This document shows positions 18,632 to 27,313 of a stretch of 64,000 bases of DNA, one piece after another; position 1 is the first letter of the stretch; the number at the start of each line of letters is the position of its first letter. A model generated the notes under the pieces. The model saw only the letters and a list, made by a program, of their open reading frames with translations. It was not told the origin of the DNA and did no database searches. This DNA comes from Flavobacterium sp. PMTSA4 (GTDB taxonomy: Bacteria > Bacteroidota > Bacteroidia > Flavobacteriales > Flavobacteriaceae), in the NCBI RefSeq assembly GCF_032098525.1, contig NZ_CP134890.1, forward strand, positions 2,418,001-2,482,000. Reading direction: 5' to 3'. Position numbers and translations under genes: made by a program.

Positions 18632-19999
18632 TTATACGGTTTGTTTTGCTACTAAATGCTTTACTTTTTCAAAAGGTTCAGCAACAAAGTGATCTCTATT
18701 TTTTATTTTTTCTGGAAAACGAACATGGTATTCAAACTCATCTCTAAAATGACGAATTGCCGCAGCAACTGGCCATGAAGCTGCATCGCCTAGAGGACAA
18801 ATGGTGTTTCCTTCAATTTTAGATTGAATACTCCATAATAAATCAATGTCTTCTTCACGACCTTGACCGTTTTCGATTCTCCATAATACTTTTTCTAACC
18901 AACCTGTTCCTTCACGACAAGGTGTACATTGTCCACAAGATTCATGATGATAAAAACGGGCGAAATTCCATGTATTTCTAACGATACAAGCTCGGTCATC
19001 ATAAACAATGAATCCACCAGAACCTAACATTGAACCTGTAGCAAAACCACCATCAGAAAGACTTTCATAAGTCATTAATCTATCTTCACCATTAGCAGTT
19101 TTATAAATTAAATTTGCGGGTAAAATTGGAACAGAACTTCCGCCAGGAACTAATGCTTTCAATGGACGATTAGTTTGCATTCCACCACAATATTCATCAG
19201 AATTCATGAATTCATAAACCGACAAACCTAAATCGATTTCAAAAACACCTTGATTTTTGATATTTCCAGAAGCAGAAATTAATTTAGTTCCAGTTGAACG
19301 ACCAATTCCGATAGCAGCATAATCAGCACCAGAATTATTTACAATCCATGGCACAGCAGCAATTGTTTCTACATTATTTACTACTGTTGGATTTTGCCAA
19401 AGTCCTTGAACAGCAGGAAATGGAGGTTTGATTCTAGGATTTCCACGATTTCCTTCTAAACTTTCAATTAAAGCGGTTTCTTCACCACAAATATAAGCTC
19501 CGCCACCAATTTGAACATACAATTCCAAATCGTATCCAGAACCTAAAATATTTTTCCCTAACCAACCAGCTGTTTTTGCTTCGGCGATTGCTTTTTCTAA
19601 AATTTTGTAAACCCACATATATTCACCTCGAATGTATATATAGGATAGATTTGCTCCTAAAGCATAACTTGATGTAATCATTCCTTCAATCAAAAGATGC
19701 GGAATGTACTCCATTAAATATCGGTCTTTAAAAGTTCCTGGTTCCGATTCGTCAGCGTTACAAACTAAATGACGTGGTTTTCCAGATTTTTTGTCAATAA
19801 AACTCCATTTCATTCCAGCTGGGAAACCAGCGCCACCACGACCACGAAGTCCAGAAGTTTTAACTTCTTCAACTACTTCATCAGGAGTCATTTTTTTCAA
19901 AGCTTTTTCTACAGAAGCATAACCACCTTCTTTGCGATAGACTTCATAGGTTTTGATGCCTGGAACGTTTATTTTGTCTAATAATATTTTTCTTCCCAT
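18632..19999 (-). CDS. nuoF: NADH-quinone oxidoreductase subunit F
   Basis: 455 residues. Binds NADH and FMN and carries cluster N3. The dinucleotide-binding loop is RGRGGAGFPAGMKW near residue 54, the FMN region AYICGEETALIESLEG, and the [4Fe-4S] ligands ESCGQCTPCREGT plus a later Cys in NTICPLGDAA. With NuoE and NuoG it forms the NADH dehydrogenase tip, so this complex I should accept NADH and not only ferredoxin. It starts 4 bases after the nuoE stop. Confidence 0.97.
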   Translation of the reverse strand: MGRKILLDKINVPGIKTYEVYRKEGGYASVEKALKKMTPDEVVEEVKTSGLRGRGGAGFPAGMKWSFIDKKSGKPRHLVCNADESEPGTFKDRYLMEYIPHLLIEGMITSSYALGANLSYIYIRGEYMWVYKILEKAIAEAKTAGWLGKNILGSGYDLELYVQIGGGAYICGEETALIESLEGNRGNPRIKPPFPAVQGLWQNPTVVNNVETIAAVPWIVNNSGADYAAIGIGRSTGTKLISASGNIKNQGVFEIDLGLSVYEFMNSDEYCGGMQTNRPLKALVPGGSSVPILPANLIYKTANGEDRLMTYESLSDGGFATGSMLGSGGFIVYDDRACIVRNTWNFARFYHHESCGQCTPCREGTGWLEKVLWRIENGQGREEDIDLLWSIQSKIEGNTICPLGDAASWPVAAAIRHFRDEFEYHVRFPEKIKNRDHFVAEPFEKVKHLVAKQTV

Positions 20000-20003
20000 G
20001 ATA

Positions 20004-20534
20004 TTATTTATCGTGTAAAGTGATTTTTCCTTCTTTGCAATCTTCGATTAATTGGTCAATTTTTTCTTTGGTTAAATGCTCTTGATAAAAATCACCTAAC
20101 TGCATCATTGGCGCATAACCACAAGCTCCAAGACATTCTACACCACGAATTTCAAACTGACCATCGGAAGTTGGTTCGCCAACTTTAACGCCTAATTTTT
20201 CACAAGTATAATCCATTAAATCTTCAACTCCATTTTGACAACAAGGTGATGTTTGACAAAACTCAAACATGTACTTTCCGATTGGTCTTTGGTTGAACAT
20301 GGTATAAAAAGTAACTACTTCGTAAACTTCAATAGGTTGAATTTGAAGAATTTCAGCAACTTTATTTTGTAATTCAATACTTAACCAATTATCATGAGCA
20401 TCCTGAACTTCATGTAAAACAGGCAATAAAGCAGATTTTTGTTTTCCTTCAGGATAATGACTAATTAATTCATTGATTCTATTCATCAATGATTCGGTCA
20501 TGTTTATTTCTTGAGTGTGATGTGTTTTCTCCAT
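20004..20534 (-). CDS. nuoE: NADH-quinone oxidoreductase subunit E
   Basis: 176 residues from 20534; an in-frame ATG at 20501 (MTESLMNRINELI) is an alternative start. A thioredoxin-fold subunit with the off-path [2Fe-2S] cluster N1a. Ligands lie in FCQTSPCCQNG and ECLGACGYAP (CxxxxC and CxxxC patterns). It starts 5 bases after nuoD. Confidence 0.96.
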   Translation of the reverse strand: MEKTHHTQEINMTESLMNRINELISHYPEGKQKSALLPVLHEVQDAHDNWLSIELQNKVAEILQIQPIEVYEVVTFYTMFNQRPIGKYMFEFCQTSPCCQNGVEDLMDYTCEKLGVKVGEPTSDGQFEIRGVECLGACGYAPMMQLGDFYQEHLTKEKIDQLIEDCKEGKITLHDK

Positions 20535-20539
20535 AATTA

Positions 20540-21784
20540 TTAAGCGTCTAATTCGCCAGCAATTACATTTAAACTTGATAAAATTACGATGGCATCTGAT
20601 AACATTCCGCCTTTAATCATCTCGGTGTAAGCTTGATAATAAATATAACAAGGTCTTCTCATTTTCAAGCGATATGGTGTTCTACTTCCGTCTGAAATTA
20701 AATAAAAACCTAATTCACCATTTCCGCCTTCAACAGCATGATAAATTTGGTCAATTGGAACAGGAACTTCACCCATTACAATTTTGAAATGATAAATTAA
20801 AGCTTCCATATTAGTGTATACATCTTCTTTTGGAGGCAAATAATAATCAGGAACATCAGCATGGATTGGACCTTCTGGTAATTTGTCTAAAGCTTGACGA
20901 ATAATGCGTAAACTTTCCCAAACTTCAGCATTTCTTACGCAAAAACGATCATAGGTATCACCTGATTTTCCAACTGGAACATCAAATTCAAAATCATCAT
21001 ATGAAGAATACGGAGCCGCTTTTCTAACGTCATAATCTATTCCTGCAGCACGAAGATTTGGTCCAGTAAATCCATATTGCATTGCTTTTTCGGCTGAAAT
21101 TGGACCAACATCAACGGTTCTATCGATAAAGATTCTATTTCTTTCAAAAAGATTTTCAAATTCTTTCCAAGCAACTGGAAATTCTTCTAAGAAAACATTT
21201 AATTTTCTGAATGCTTCTTCAGACCATTCTCTTTCAAAACCTCCAATTCTTCCCATATTGGTAGTTAAACGAGCACCACAAATTTCTTCATAGATTTCAT
21301 AAACTTTTTCACGGAATTGGAATACATACAAAAATCCAGTGTAAGCACCAGTATCAACACCTAGGATTGAATTACAAATCAAATGGTCAGTAATACGAGC
21401 TAATTCCATTACGATAACTCTAAGATATTGAGCACGTTTTGGAACTTCGATGTTTAATAATTTTTCAACTGTCATCCACCAAGCCATATTATTAATTGGC
21501 GATGAACAATAGTTCATTCTATCTGTTAAAACATTGATTTGGTAAAAAGGACGATTTTCAGCAATTTTTTCAAAAGCACGATGAATATAACCAATAGTCG
21601 GTTCGGCATCAACAATTCGCTCTCCATCCATTAAAAGAATGTTTTGGAAAATTCCGTGAGTTGCAGGATGCGTTGGCCCTAAGTTTAATATCGATAATTC
21701 GCTGCCGTCTTCATTTCGAGTTTGCTCAATTATTTTTGCAAATCGATGTTCTGGTGTTAATAATAATTCTGATTCTACTGACAT
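20540..21784 (-). CDS. nuoD: NADH-quinone oxidoreductase subunit D
   Basis: 414 residues. The 49-kDa-type subunit, descended from the [NiFe] hydrogenase large subunit without its metal ligands. With NuoB it forms the quinone site. Motifs: LNLGPTHPATHG near residue 34 and EPTIGYIHRAFEKIAE, then NMGRIGGFERE. Separate nuoC and nuoD genes, not fused. It starts 23 bases after nuoC. Confidence 0.97.
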   Translation of the reverse strand: MSVESELLLTPEHRFAKIIEQTRNEDGSELSILNLGPTHPATHGIFQNILLMDGERIVDAEPTIGYIHRAFEKIAENRPFYQINVLTDRMNYCSSPINNMAWWMTVEKLLNIEVPKRAQYLRVIVMELARITDHLICNSILGVDTGAYTGFLYVFQFREKVYEIYEEICGARLTTNMGRIGGFEREWSEEAFRKLNVFLEEFPVAWKEFENLFERNRIFIDRTVDVGPISAEKAMQYGFTGPNLRAAGIDYDVRKAAPYSSYDDFEFDVPVGKSGDTYDRFCVRNAEVWESLRIIRQALDKLPEGPIHADVPDYYLPPKEDVYTNMEALIYHFKIVMGEVPVPIDQIYHAVEGGNGELGFYLISDGSRTPYRLKMRRPCYIYYQAYTEMIKGGMLSDAIVILSSLNVIAGELDA

Positions 21785-21807
21785 TTTATAATGTTGAATT
21801 ATTTATT

Positions 21808-22326
21808 CTATTTATTTGCAACCGTTCTACCAAAGAATCGGTCGTCTTTATCTGTTCTTCCGCTATCTTCAAGAGGAAATTCTTTTCGCATAGGATGAGA
21901 AACCATTTCATCCATATTTAAAATACGTTTTAATTGAGGATGGCCAATAAAATTGATTCCATAAAAATCCCAAGCTTCTCTTTCCATCCAATTTGAACAT
22001 AAAAACAAATCAGTTATTGTTTGAATTTCAGGATTTTCAGGCAAGTATGTTCGAACTCTTATTCTAACATTTTCTATCCAATTATGTAATTGATATACAA
22101 CTGAAAATTGGTGCTCATCGTCATTATCTGGAAAATGAATTCCTGCTAAATCCGTTAGAAAATGAAAATTTAAAGATTCATCCTCTTTTAATGTTTTTAT
22201 CACTTCATGAATGATGTCTGAAGTGGCTTCAAAAGAAAAAATATCTCTTTGCATTTCGAAATTCAATACTTTGTTTCCGAATTTGCTTGAAAGCTTTTCT
22301 TGTATATAAGTTGTTTCTAAAGCCAT
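21808..22326 (-). CDS. nuoC: NADH-quinone oxidoreductase subunit C
   Basis: 172 residues. The 30-kDa-type structural subunit of the peripheral arm. The signature is visible as MEREAWDFYGINFIGHPQLK near residue 125, followed by RIL and an FPLEDSGRTDKD end. It starts one base after nuoB. Confidence 0.96.
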   Translation of the reverse strand: MALETTYIQEKLSSKFGNKVLNFEMQRDIFSFEATSDIIHEVIKTLKEDESLNFHFLTDLAGIHFPDNDDEHQFSVVYQLHNWIENVRIRVRTYLPENPEIQTITDLFLCSNWMEREAWDFYGINFIGHPQLKRILNMDEMVSHPMRKEFPLEDSGRTDKDDRFFGRTVANK

Positions 22327-22327
22327 T

Positions 22328-22873
22328 TTATAAATTATAGGAAGCTAAAAGTTCTTTATATTCTGGAGAATTTCTTCTTCTAACTGATTCGTTTTTTACT
22401 AACTCTTGAAGTTGCATAACACCATCAACAATTTGTTCTGGTCTTGGTGGACAACCCGGAACGTAAACATCTACTGGAATTACTTTGTCAATTCCTTGTA
22501 AAACGGAATACGTATCAAAAACACCTCCAGAACTTGCGCAAGCTCCAACAGCAATTACCCAACGTGGTTCGGACATTTGTTCGTAAACTTGACGAAGAAT
22601 TGGAGCCATTTTTTTTGAAATAGTTCCCATAACCATTAACATATCAGCTTGTCTTGGAGAAAAACTTACTCTTTCTGAACCAAAACGTGCTAAATCATAG
22701 TGTGATGCCATGGTTGCCATAAATTCAATTCCACAACAAGATGTTGCAAAAGGCAATGGCCAAAGAGAATTAGCTCGGGCTAACCCAACAACGTCATTTA
22801 ATTTTGTAGCAAAGAAACCTTCGCCAACAACTCCTTCTGGCGGAGCAACCATATTTGGTTTTGTAGTACTCAT
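22328..22873 (-). CDS. nuoB: NADH-quinone oxidoreductase subunit B
   Basis: 181 residues. Carries the terminal cluster N2 that reduces quinone: the tandem C46-C47 in TSCCGIEF, C112 in VGACASSGG and C141 in YVPGCPPRPE. It starts 13 bases after nuoA. Confidence 0.97.
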   Translation of the reverse strand: MSTTKPNMVAPPEGVVGEGFFATKLNDVVGLARANSLWPLPFATSCCGIEFMATMASHYDLARFGSERVSFSPRQADMLMVMGTISKKMAPILRQVYEQMSEPRWVIAVGACASSGGVFDTYSVLQGIDKVIPVDVYVPGCPPRPEQIVDGVMQLQELVKNESVRRRNSPEYKELLASYNL

Positions 22874-22886
22874 AGCAAATTGTTTT

Positions 22887-23252
22887 TTATTCCCACTCTA
22901 AGGCTTTCTTCTTAATGATGTAGAAGAAACCAACCAATAAAAGAGCCATAAAGATTACCATTTTCACCATTCCTTCCATTCCAAGTTCTTTGAAATTGAT
23001 TGCCCATGGGTATAGAAAAATTACTTCTACGTCAAAAAGAACAAAAAGAATTGCAACAACGAAGTATTTTACAGAAAATGGAATTCGAGCATTTCCTATT
23101 GATTCAATTCCGCATTCGAAATTTTTATCTTTATTTTTTGAATGCCTTTTTGGTCCCAAAAAACTTGAGCCAATGATAGTTAAGACTACAAATCCTATGG
23201 CTAAACCAGCTTGCATTAGGATTGGTAAATAATCTAATTGATTGGATTGCAT
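22887..23252 (-). CDS. nuoA: NADH-quinone oxidoreductase subunit A
   Basis: 121 residues, three membrane helices, with the conserved loop containing the FECGIESIGNARIPF signature and the acidic VLFDVEVIFLYPWA. First gene of the 14-gene operon, which runs without any gap over 25 bases to nuoN. A promoter lies 33-62 bases upstream. Confidence 0.96.
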   Translation of the reverse strand: MQSNQLDYLPILMQAGLAIGFVVLTIIGSSFLGPKRHSKNKDKNFECGIESIGNARIPFSVKYFVVAILFVLFDVEVIFLYPWAINFKELGMEGMVKMVIFMALLLVGFFYIIKKKALEWE

Positions 23253-23284
23253 AACCTTAAATTGGGTTAAAAATTAAAACAGTA

Positions 23285-23314
23285 CAAATATACATCGCAA
23301 TAATTAAAACGCAA
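23285..23314 (-). promoter_or_regulatory. Promoter of the nuo operon
   Basis: On the minus strand TTG (23314-23312), a 19-base spacer and TATATTTG (23292-23285). A good match to the Bacteroidota consensus, about 33 bases before the nuoA ATG. Confidence 0.75.
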
Positions 23315-23376
23315 GAAACAATAACTAAACGTTTGTAATATCTTCTTTAAAAACAGCTTATTTAAATTGATTATAA

Positions 23377-23409
23377 ATAAAAACGTCCCGAAAATATTTT
23401 CGAGACGTT
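23377..23409 (-). terminator. Terminator of the cold-shock gene
   Basis: A 13-base stem (23382-23394 with 23397-23409) around a tiny AT loop. The single mismatch on the plus strand becomes a G-U wobble in the minus-strand RNA, and a T run follows on that strand, so it acts on the csp transcript. Confidence 0.85.
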
Positions 23410-23442
23410 AATTCATTCTAGGTATTCAAAAAATAATATATA

Positions 23443-23643
23443 TTAGTCTTCGATAGGGGTAACTTGTGCCGCTATTTTACCTTTTCTTCCTTCTTCTTCT
23501 TCGTAAGAAACTTTGTCTCCTTCGTTAAGTGAGTTGTTTTGAACACCTGACGCGTGTACAAAAATGTCTTTTCCAGTTTCGTCGTCTGTAATAAACCCGT
23601 AACCTTTTGATTCGTTAAAAAATTTTACTGTGCCTGTTCGCAT
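23443..23643 (-). CDS. Cold-shock domain protein (CspA family)
   Basis: 66 residues, one cold-shock domain. The nucleic-acid-binding motifs are KGYGFI (RNP1, residues 13-18) and DIFVH (RNP2, residues 26-30). Family members bind single-stranded RNA and DNA and melt mRNA structure. The mRNA leader is short (about 20 bases), unlike the long thermosensing leaders of enterobacterial cspA. Own promoter and terminator, so monocistronic. Confidence 0.95.
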   Translation of the reverse strand: MRTGTVKFFNESKGYGFITDDETGKDIFVHASGVQNNSLNEGDKVSYEEEEGRKGKIAAQVTPIED

Positions 23644-23672
23644 TTTGTAATAAAAAAATAATTAATAATGTT

Positions 23673-23701
23673 CAAAGATAAATTTATTTGTGAGATAACA
23701 A
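23673..23701 (-). promoter_or_regulatory. Promoter of the cold-shock gene
   Basis: Minus-strand TTG (23701-23699), an 18-base spacer and TATCTTTG (23680-23673), 30 bases before the ATG. Confidence 0.7.
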
Positions 23702-23796
23702 CTATTTCAGTGTTAAATAATTGCAAAATTTTCATCAAATCTTAGAATTAATTGTATTGTTTTTATCAAAAAAATAGAAATATCCTCAAATTTGAA

Positions 23797-23837
23797 ATAA
23801 AAAAAGCAATTGTTTTTAAATTTTTCAACAATTGCTT
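23797..23837 (-). terminator. Terminator of aspS
   Basis: An 11-bp perfect stem (AAGCAATTGTT at 23804-23814 with 23827-23837), a 12-base loop and a run of T on the minus strand. It lies 44 bases after the aspS stop. Confidence 0.85.
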
Positions 23838-23880
23838 CTTAAAAAAATGTGAATTTAATAGTAATTAATAATTTTTACTT

Positions 23881-25626
23881 TTATTTCAATTTTATGTGTA
23901 ATTCTTCTAATTGTTTGTTGTCAATTATTGATGGAGCATCAATCATTACATCGCGACCAGAGTTATTTTTAGGGAAAGCAATAAAATCTCGAATGGTTTC
24001 TTGACCACCAAGAATGGCAACTAATCTATCCAAACCAAAAGCCAAACCACCATGTGGTGGTGCACCAAATTGGAAGGCATTCATTAAGAAACCAAATTGA
24101 TTTTCGGCTTCTTCTTTTGAAAAACCTAATAAATCAAACATTCTACTTTGCAATTCTTTATCATGAATTCTTATTGAACCACCACCAATTTCATTTCCGT
24201 TTAACACCATATCATAGGCATTAGCACGAACTTTACCTGGTTCTGTTGTTATTAGTTCAAAATCTTCAGGTTTTGGAGAAGTAAACGGATGATGCATTGC
24301 ATGATAACGTCCGCTTTCTTCATCCCATTCTAATAATGGAAAATCAACAACCCAAAGCGGAGCAAATTCATCAGGTTTTCTTAAACCTAAGCGAGTTGCC
24401 ACTTCCATACGTAAAGCAGATAGTTGTGTTCTGGTTTTGTCAGCATTTCCAGATAAAACTAAAATTAAATCACCTGGTTTTGCATTGGTTATTTCTGCCC
24501 ATTTTTTTAGATCTTCTTGGTCATAAAACTTATCAACGGATGATTTGTAACTTCCATCTTCTTCACATTTTACATAAACCATTCCGCTTGCACCAACTTG
24601 AGGACGTTTCACCCAATCAATTAAAGCGTCAATTTCTTTTCTAGTGTAAGATGCACATCCAGGAGCAGCAATTCCAACAACTAATTCAGCCGAATTGAAT
24701 ACACCAAAATCTTTATGTTGGGCAACAGCATTTAACTCTCCAAATTTCATATCAAAACGAATATCTGGTTTGTCGTTACCATAGGTTTTCATGGCGTAAT
24801 CGTATGTTATTCTCGGAAATTCTGTTACATCAATGCCTTTGATTTCTTTCAATAAATGACGTGTTAAACCTTCAAATACATTTAAAATATCTTCTTGTTC
24901 AACGAATGCCATTTCACAATCGATTTGAGTAAACTCAGGTTGTCTGTCGGCACGTAAATCTTCGTCACGAAAACATTTTACAATTTGAAAATATTTATCC
25001 ATTCCACCAACCATCAATAATTGCTTGAAAGTTTGTGGCGATTGTGGTAAAGCATAAAATTGTCCTTCATTCATTCTGCTTGGAACAACAAAATCTCTTG
25101 CACCTTCTGGAGTAGATTTTATTAGATATGGAGTTTCAACTTCACAAAAATTCAAATCCGAAAGGTATTTTCTAACTTCCATTGTTACTTTATGACGGAA
25201 AAGCAAACTGTTTTTTACAGGATTTCTTCTAATATCTAAGTAACGATATTTCATTCTAATGTCTTCGCCGCCATCGGTTTCGTCTTCAATAGTAAATGGT
25301 GGAAGTAGTGCTTCATTCAATATAGTAAGTTCAGAAACTAAAATTTCAATGTCGCCTGTTGGCATATTTGGGTTTTTAGACTCACGTTCTATAACAGTGC
25401 CTTTCACTTGAATGACAAATTCTCTTCCAAGCGATTTTGCTTTTTCAAAAACTGCTTTATCAGTGCGTTGTTCGTCAAAAATTAATTGCGTAATTCCGTA
25501 TCTATCCCTCAAATCAACCCAAATCATAAATCCTTTATCGCGAGATTTTTGAACCCATCCAGCAAGTGTAACTTCCTTATTAATAAACGCAGCGTTTAAT
25601 TCGCCATTATTGTGACTTCTATACAT
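23881..25626 (-). CDS. aspS: Aspartyl-tRNA synthetase
   Basis: 581 residues, the bacterial length. An N-terminal OB-fold anticodon-binding domain (VTLAGWVQKSRDKGFMIWVDLRD in part), the class II motif 2 (CFRDEDLRADRQPEFTQID), the bacterial GAD insertion (about residues 290-400) and motif 3 (FGLDRLVAILGG). asnS is also present at 47847, which would suggest a discriminating enzyme, but this is not tested by the sequence alone. Single gene with its own promoter and terminator. Confidence 0.97.
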   Translation of the reverse strand: MYRSHNNGELNAAFINKEVTLAGWVQKSRDKGFMIWVDLRDRYGITQLIFDEQRTDKAVFEKAKSLGREFVIQVKGTVIERESKNPNMPTGDIEILVSELTILNEALLPPFTIEDETDGGEDIRMKYRYLDIRRNPVKNSLLFRHKVTMEVRKYLSDLNFCEVETPYLIKSTPEGARDFVVPSRMNEGQFYALPQSPQTFKQLLMVGGMDKYFQIVKCFRDEDLRADRQPEFTQIDCEMAFVEQEDILNVFEGLTRHLLKEIKGIDVTEFPRITYDYAMKTYGNDKPDIRFDMKFGELNAVAQHKDFGVFNSAELVVGIAAPGCASYTRKEIDALIDWVKRPQVGASGMVYVKCEEDGSYKSSVDKFYDQEDLKKWAEITNAKPGDLILVLSGNADKTRTQLSALRMEVATRLGLRKPDEFAPLWVVDFPLLEWDEESGRYHAMHHPFTSPKPEDFELITTEPGKVRANAYDMVLNGNEIGGGSIRIHDKELQSRMFDLLGFSKEEAENQFGFLMNAFQFGAPPHGGLAFGLDRLVAILGGQETIRDFIAFPKNNSGRDVMIDAPSIIDNKQLEELHIKLK

Positions 25627-25642
25627 TAGAATAAATTTTTTG

Positions 25643-25650
25643 CAAAAGTA
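25643..25650 (-). promoter_or_regulatory. -7 box of aspS
   Basis: Minus-strand TACTTTTG fits TANNTTTG, 17 bases before the aspS ATG. No clear -33. Confidence 0.5.
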
Positions 25651-25717
25651 AAAAACTTAAATCAATTTATAGAGTAGAATATTTTGTTAAATAGTAGATT
25701 GTAATTAAGAAAAAAAT

Positions 25718-25725
25718 TATATTTG
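25718..25725 (+). promoter_or_regulatory. -7 box of the TlpA-like gene
   Basis: TATATTTG exact match to the -7 consensus, 28 bases before the chosen ATG at 25753. A TTG lies 16 bases upstream, slightly closer than usual. Confidence 0.55.
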
Positions 25726-25752
25726 AGATTCAATTTAAAAAACTTAATAAAA

Positions 25753-26745
25753 ATGAAAAAAATTGTTAGTTCGTTACTATTTGTTTTAATGGCAACTTTT
25801 TCTTTTGCACAAGAAACAATGACTTTTGAAGCAAAGATTATAAACAAGAATGGAGATATTTTATTTATAAAAGACAACAGAATAATCATAAAAGAAATAA
25901 AAGTTGACGAAAAAGGAAATTTTAAAGCTACTTTTCCAGTAAAAGAAGGAATGTATCAATTATTTGATGGAGCAGAATATGCTCAGTTATTTTTAAAAAA
26001 TGGTTATAACTTAAAAATGACAATGGATGCATCAATGTTTGATGAAACTATAAAATTTGAAGGTAAAGGTTCAAAAGAGAACAATTTTTTAGCTCAATCT
26101 GCTATGGAAGAGGAAAAATATCCATATCAAGAAGTATTGACAATGGATAGCGAAGGGTTTAAAAAAGCTCTTGATGAGAAAAAAACAAATGATTTTAAAA
26201 AACTTGAATCTGCAGGATTGGATGCAAAATTTGTTGAGCTTCAGAAGAAAAATATTGAAATGAATTTAATGGGATTATCTCAATATTATACTCAAATTTC
26301 TGCTAACAAGAAACTGAACAATACACAATCACCAAATTTTGATTATGAAAATCATGCTGGAGGAAAAACTTCTTTAGAAAGTTTGAAAGGGAAGTATGTT
26401 TATATTGATGTTTGGGCAACTTGGTGCGGACCATGTAGAGCTGAAATTCCATCTCTAAAAGCTTTAGAGGAAAGTATGCATGGAAAAAACATCGAATTTG
26501 TTAGTATTTCTGTTGATGTTCAAAAAGATTATGAAAAATGGAAATCTTTTGTAACTGAAAAATCACTTGGCGGTAAACAATTATATGCAGATAATAACTG
26601 GAACTCTGATTTTATAAAAGCGTTTGGAATAAATTCTATTCCTCGATTTATTTTAATTGATCCAACAGGAAAAGTTATTGATGCTGATGCTTTAAGACCA
26701 TCAAGTCCAAAGTTAAAAGAACAATTAGAAGGATTTTTAAAATAA
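25753..26745 (+). CDS. TlpA-family thiol-disulfide oxidoreductase with N-terminal DUF4369-like domain
   Basis: 330 residues from the ATG at 25753, where a signal peptide begins (MKKIVSSLLFVLMATFSFAQ). An in-frame ATG at 25723 is rejected because it overlaps the -7 box. The N-terminal half (about 20-190) resembles DUF4369: TFEAKIINKNGDILFIKDN with a ligand-type beta fold. The C-terminal half is a thioredoxin domain with redox motif WCGPC (WATWCGPCRAEIP) and a cis-proline region NSIPRFILID. It probably reduces or isomerises disulfides in the periplasm. Partner unknown. Confidence 0.9.
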   Translation: MKKIVSSLLFVLMATFSFAQETMTFEAKIINKNGDILFIKDNRIIIKEIKVDEKGNFKATFPVKEGMYQLFDGAEYAQLFLKNGYNLKMTMDASMFDETIKFEGKGSKENNFLAQSAMEEEKYPYQEVLTMDSEGFKKALDEKKTNDFKKLESAGLDAKFVELQKKNIEMNLMGLSQYYTQISANKKLNNTQSPNFDYENHAGGKTSLESLKGKYVYIDVWATWCGPCRAEIPSLKALEESMHGKNIEFVSISVDVQKDYEKWKSFVTEKSLGGKQLYADNNWNSDFIKAFGINSIPRFILIDPTGKVIDADALRPSSPKLKEQLEGFLK

Positions 26746-26768
26746 TTTTAAATCAATTTAATGATAAG

Positions 26769-26796
26769 AAAACCACGCATTTGCGTGGTTTTTTCT
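26769..26796 (+). terminator. Terminator of the TlpA-like gene
   Basis: Stem AACCACGC/GCGTGGTT (26771-26790, ATTT loop) preceded by AA and followed by TTTTTTC. Confidence 0.9.
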
Positions 26797-26846
26797 TTAA
26801 ATAAAGTTAAATGTTATTTCAATGTTACGAAATTGTTAAGTAAAAG

Positions 26847-26877
26847 TTTGTTTATTGTAAATTAAATTATATATTTG
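26847..26877 (+). promoter_or_regulatory. Promoter of the MORN-repeat gene
   Basis: TTTG (26847-26850), a 19-base spacer and TATATTTG (26870-26877). A full consensus promoter, 33 bases before the ATG. Confidence 0.75.
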
Positions 26878-26909
26878 TTATGTAATTATAAATAAATAAA
26901 ACCTACGAT

Positions 26910-27257
26910 ATGAAAAAGACAATGATTTTAGCAGCAGTATTACTTACAGGATTTGCTTTTGCCCAAGAAGCTAAACCTTTTTTAGAGCAAAAAGACGACC
27001 TAGTTAAAGCAACATATTATTATGCAAACGGACAAGTTCAACAAGAAGGCTTTTTTAAAGATGGAAAGTTGACAGGTCAATGGGTTTCTTATGATGAAAA
27101 TGGAAACAAGAAATCAATAGGTGAATACATCAATGGTGAAAAAACTGGAAAATGGTTTTTTTGGAATGACAAATCACTTAGTGAAGTAGATTATTCTAAA
27201 AGTAAAATAGAAAATATTAAAGCTTGGACACAACAAGCATTAGTGAACAGAAATTAA
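26910..27257 (+). CDS. Small secreted MORN-repeat protein
   Basis: 115 residues. A signal peptide (MKKTMILAAVLLTGFAFAQ) is followed by MORN_2-type repeats of about 22 residues: YYANGQVQQEGFFKDGKLTGQW, YDENGNKKSIGEYINGEKTGKW and a weaker third. Such repeats occur in YwqK-like and other proteins of unknown role. Homologues are sometimes labelled nicotinic acid mononucleotide adenylyltransferase in databases, but nothing of that fold is present here. Single gene between its own promoter and terminator. Confidence 0.85.
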   Translation: MKKTMILAAVLLTGFAFAQEAKPFLEQKDDLVKATYYYANGQVQQEGFFKDGKLTGQWVSYDENGNKKSIGEYINGEKTGKWFFWNDKSLSEVDYSKSKIENIKAWTQQALVNRN

Positions 27258-27274
27258 TATTAAATTTAATTTAC

Positions 27275-27309
27275 ATAAAAAAAAGGAACTCATTTTGAGT
27301 TCCTTTTTT
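27275..27309. terminator. Bidirectional terminator between convergent genes
   Basis: AAGGAACTCA (27283-27292) pairs with TGAGTTCCTT (27296-27305), flanked by A and T runs on both sides. It can serve both the MORN gene and the RND operon. Confidence 0.9.
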
Positions 27310-27313
27310 TGTT

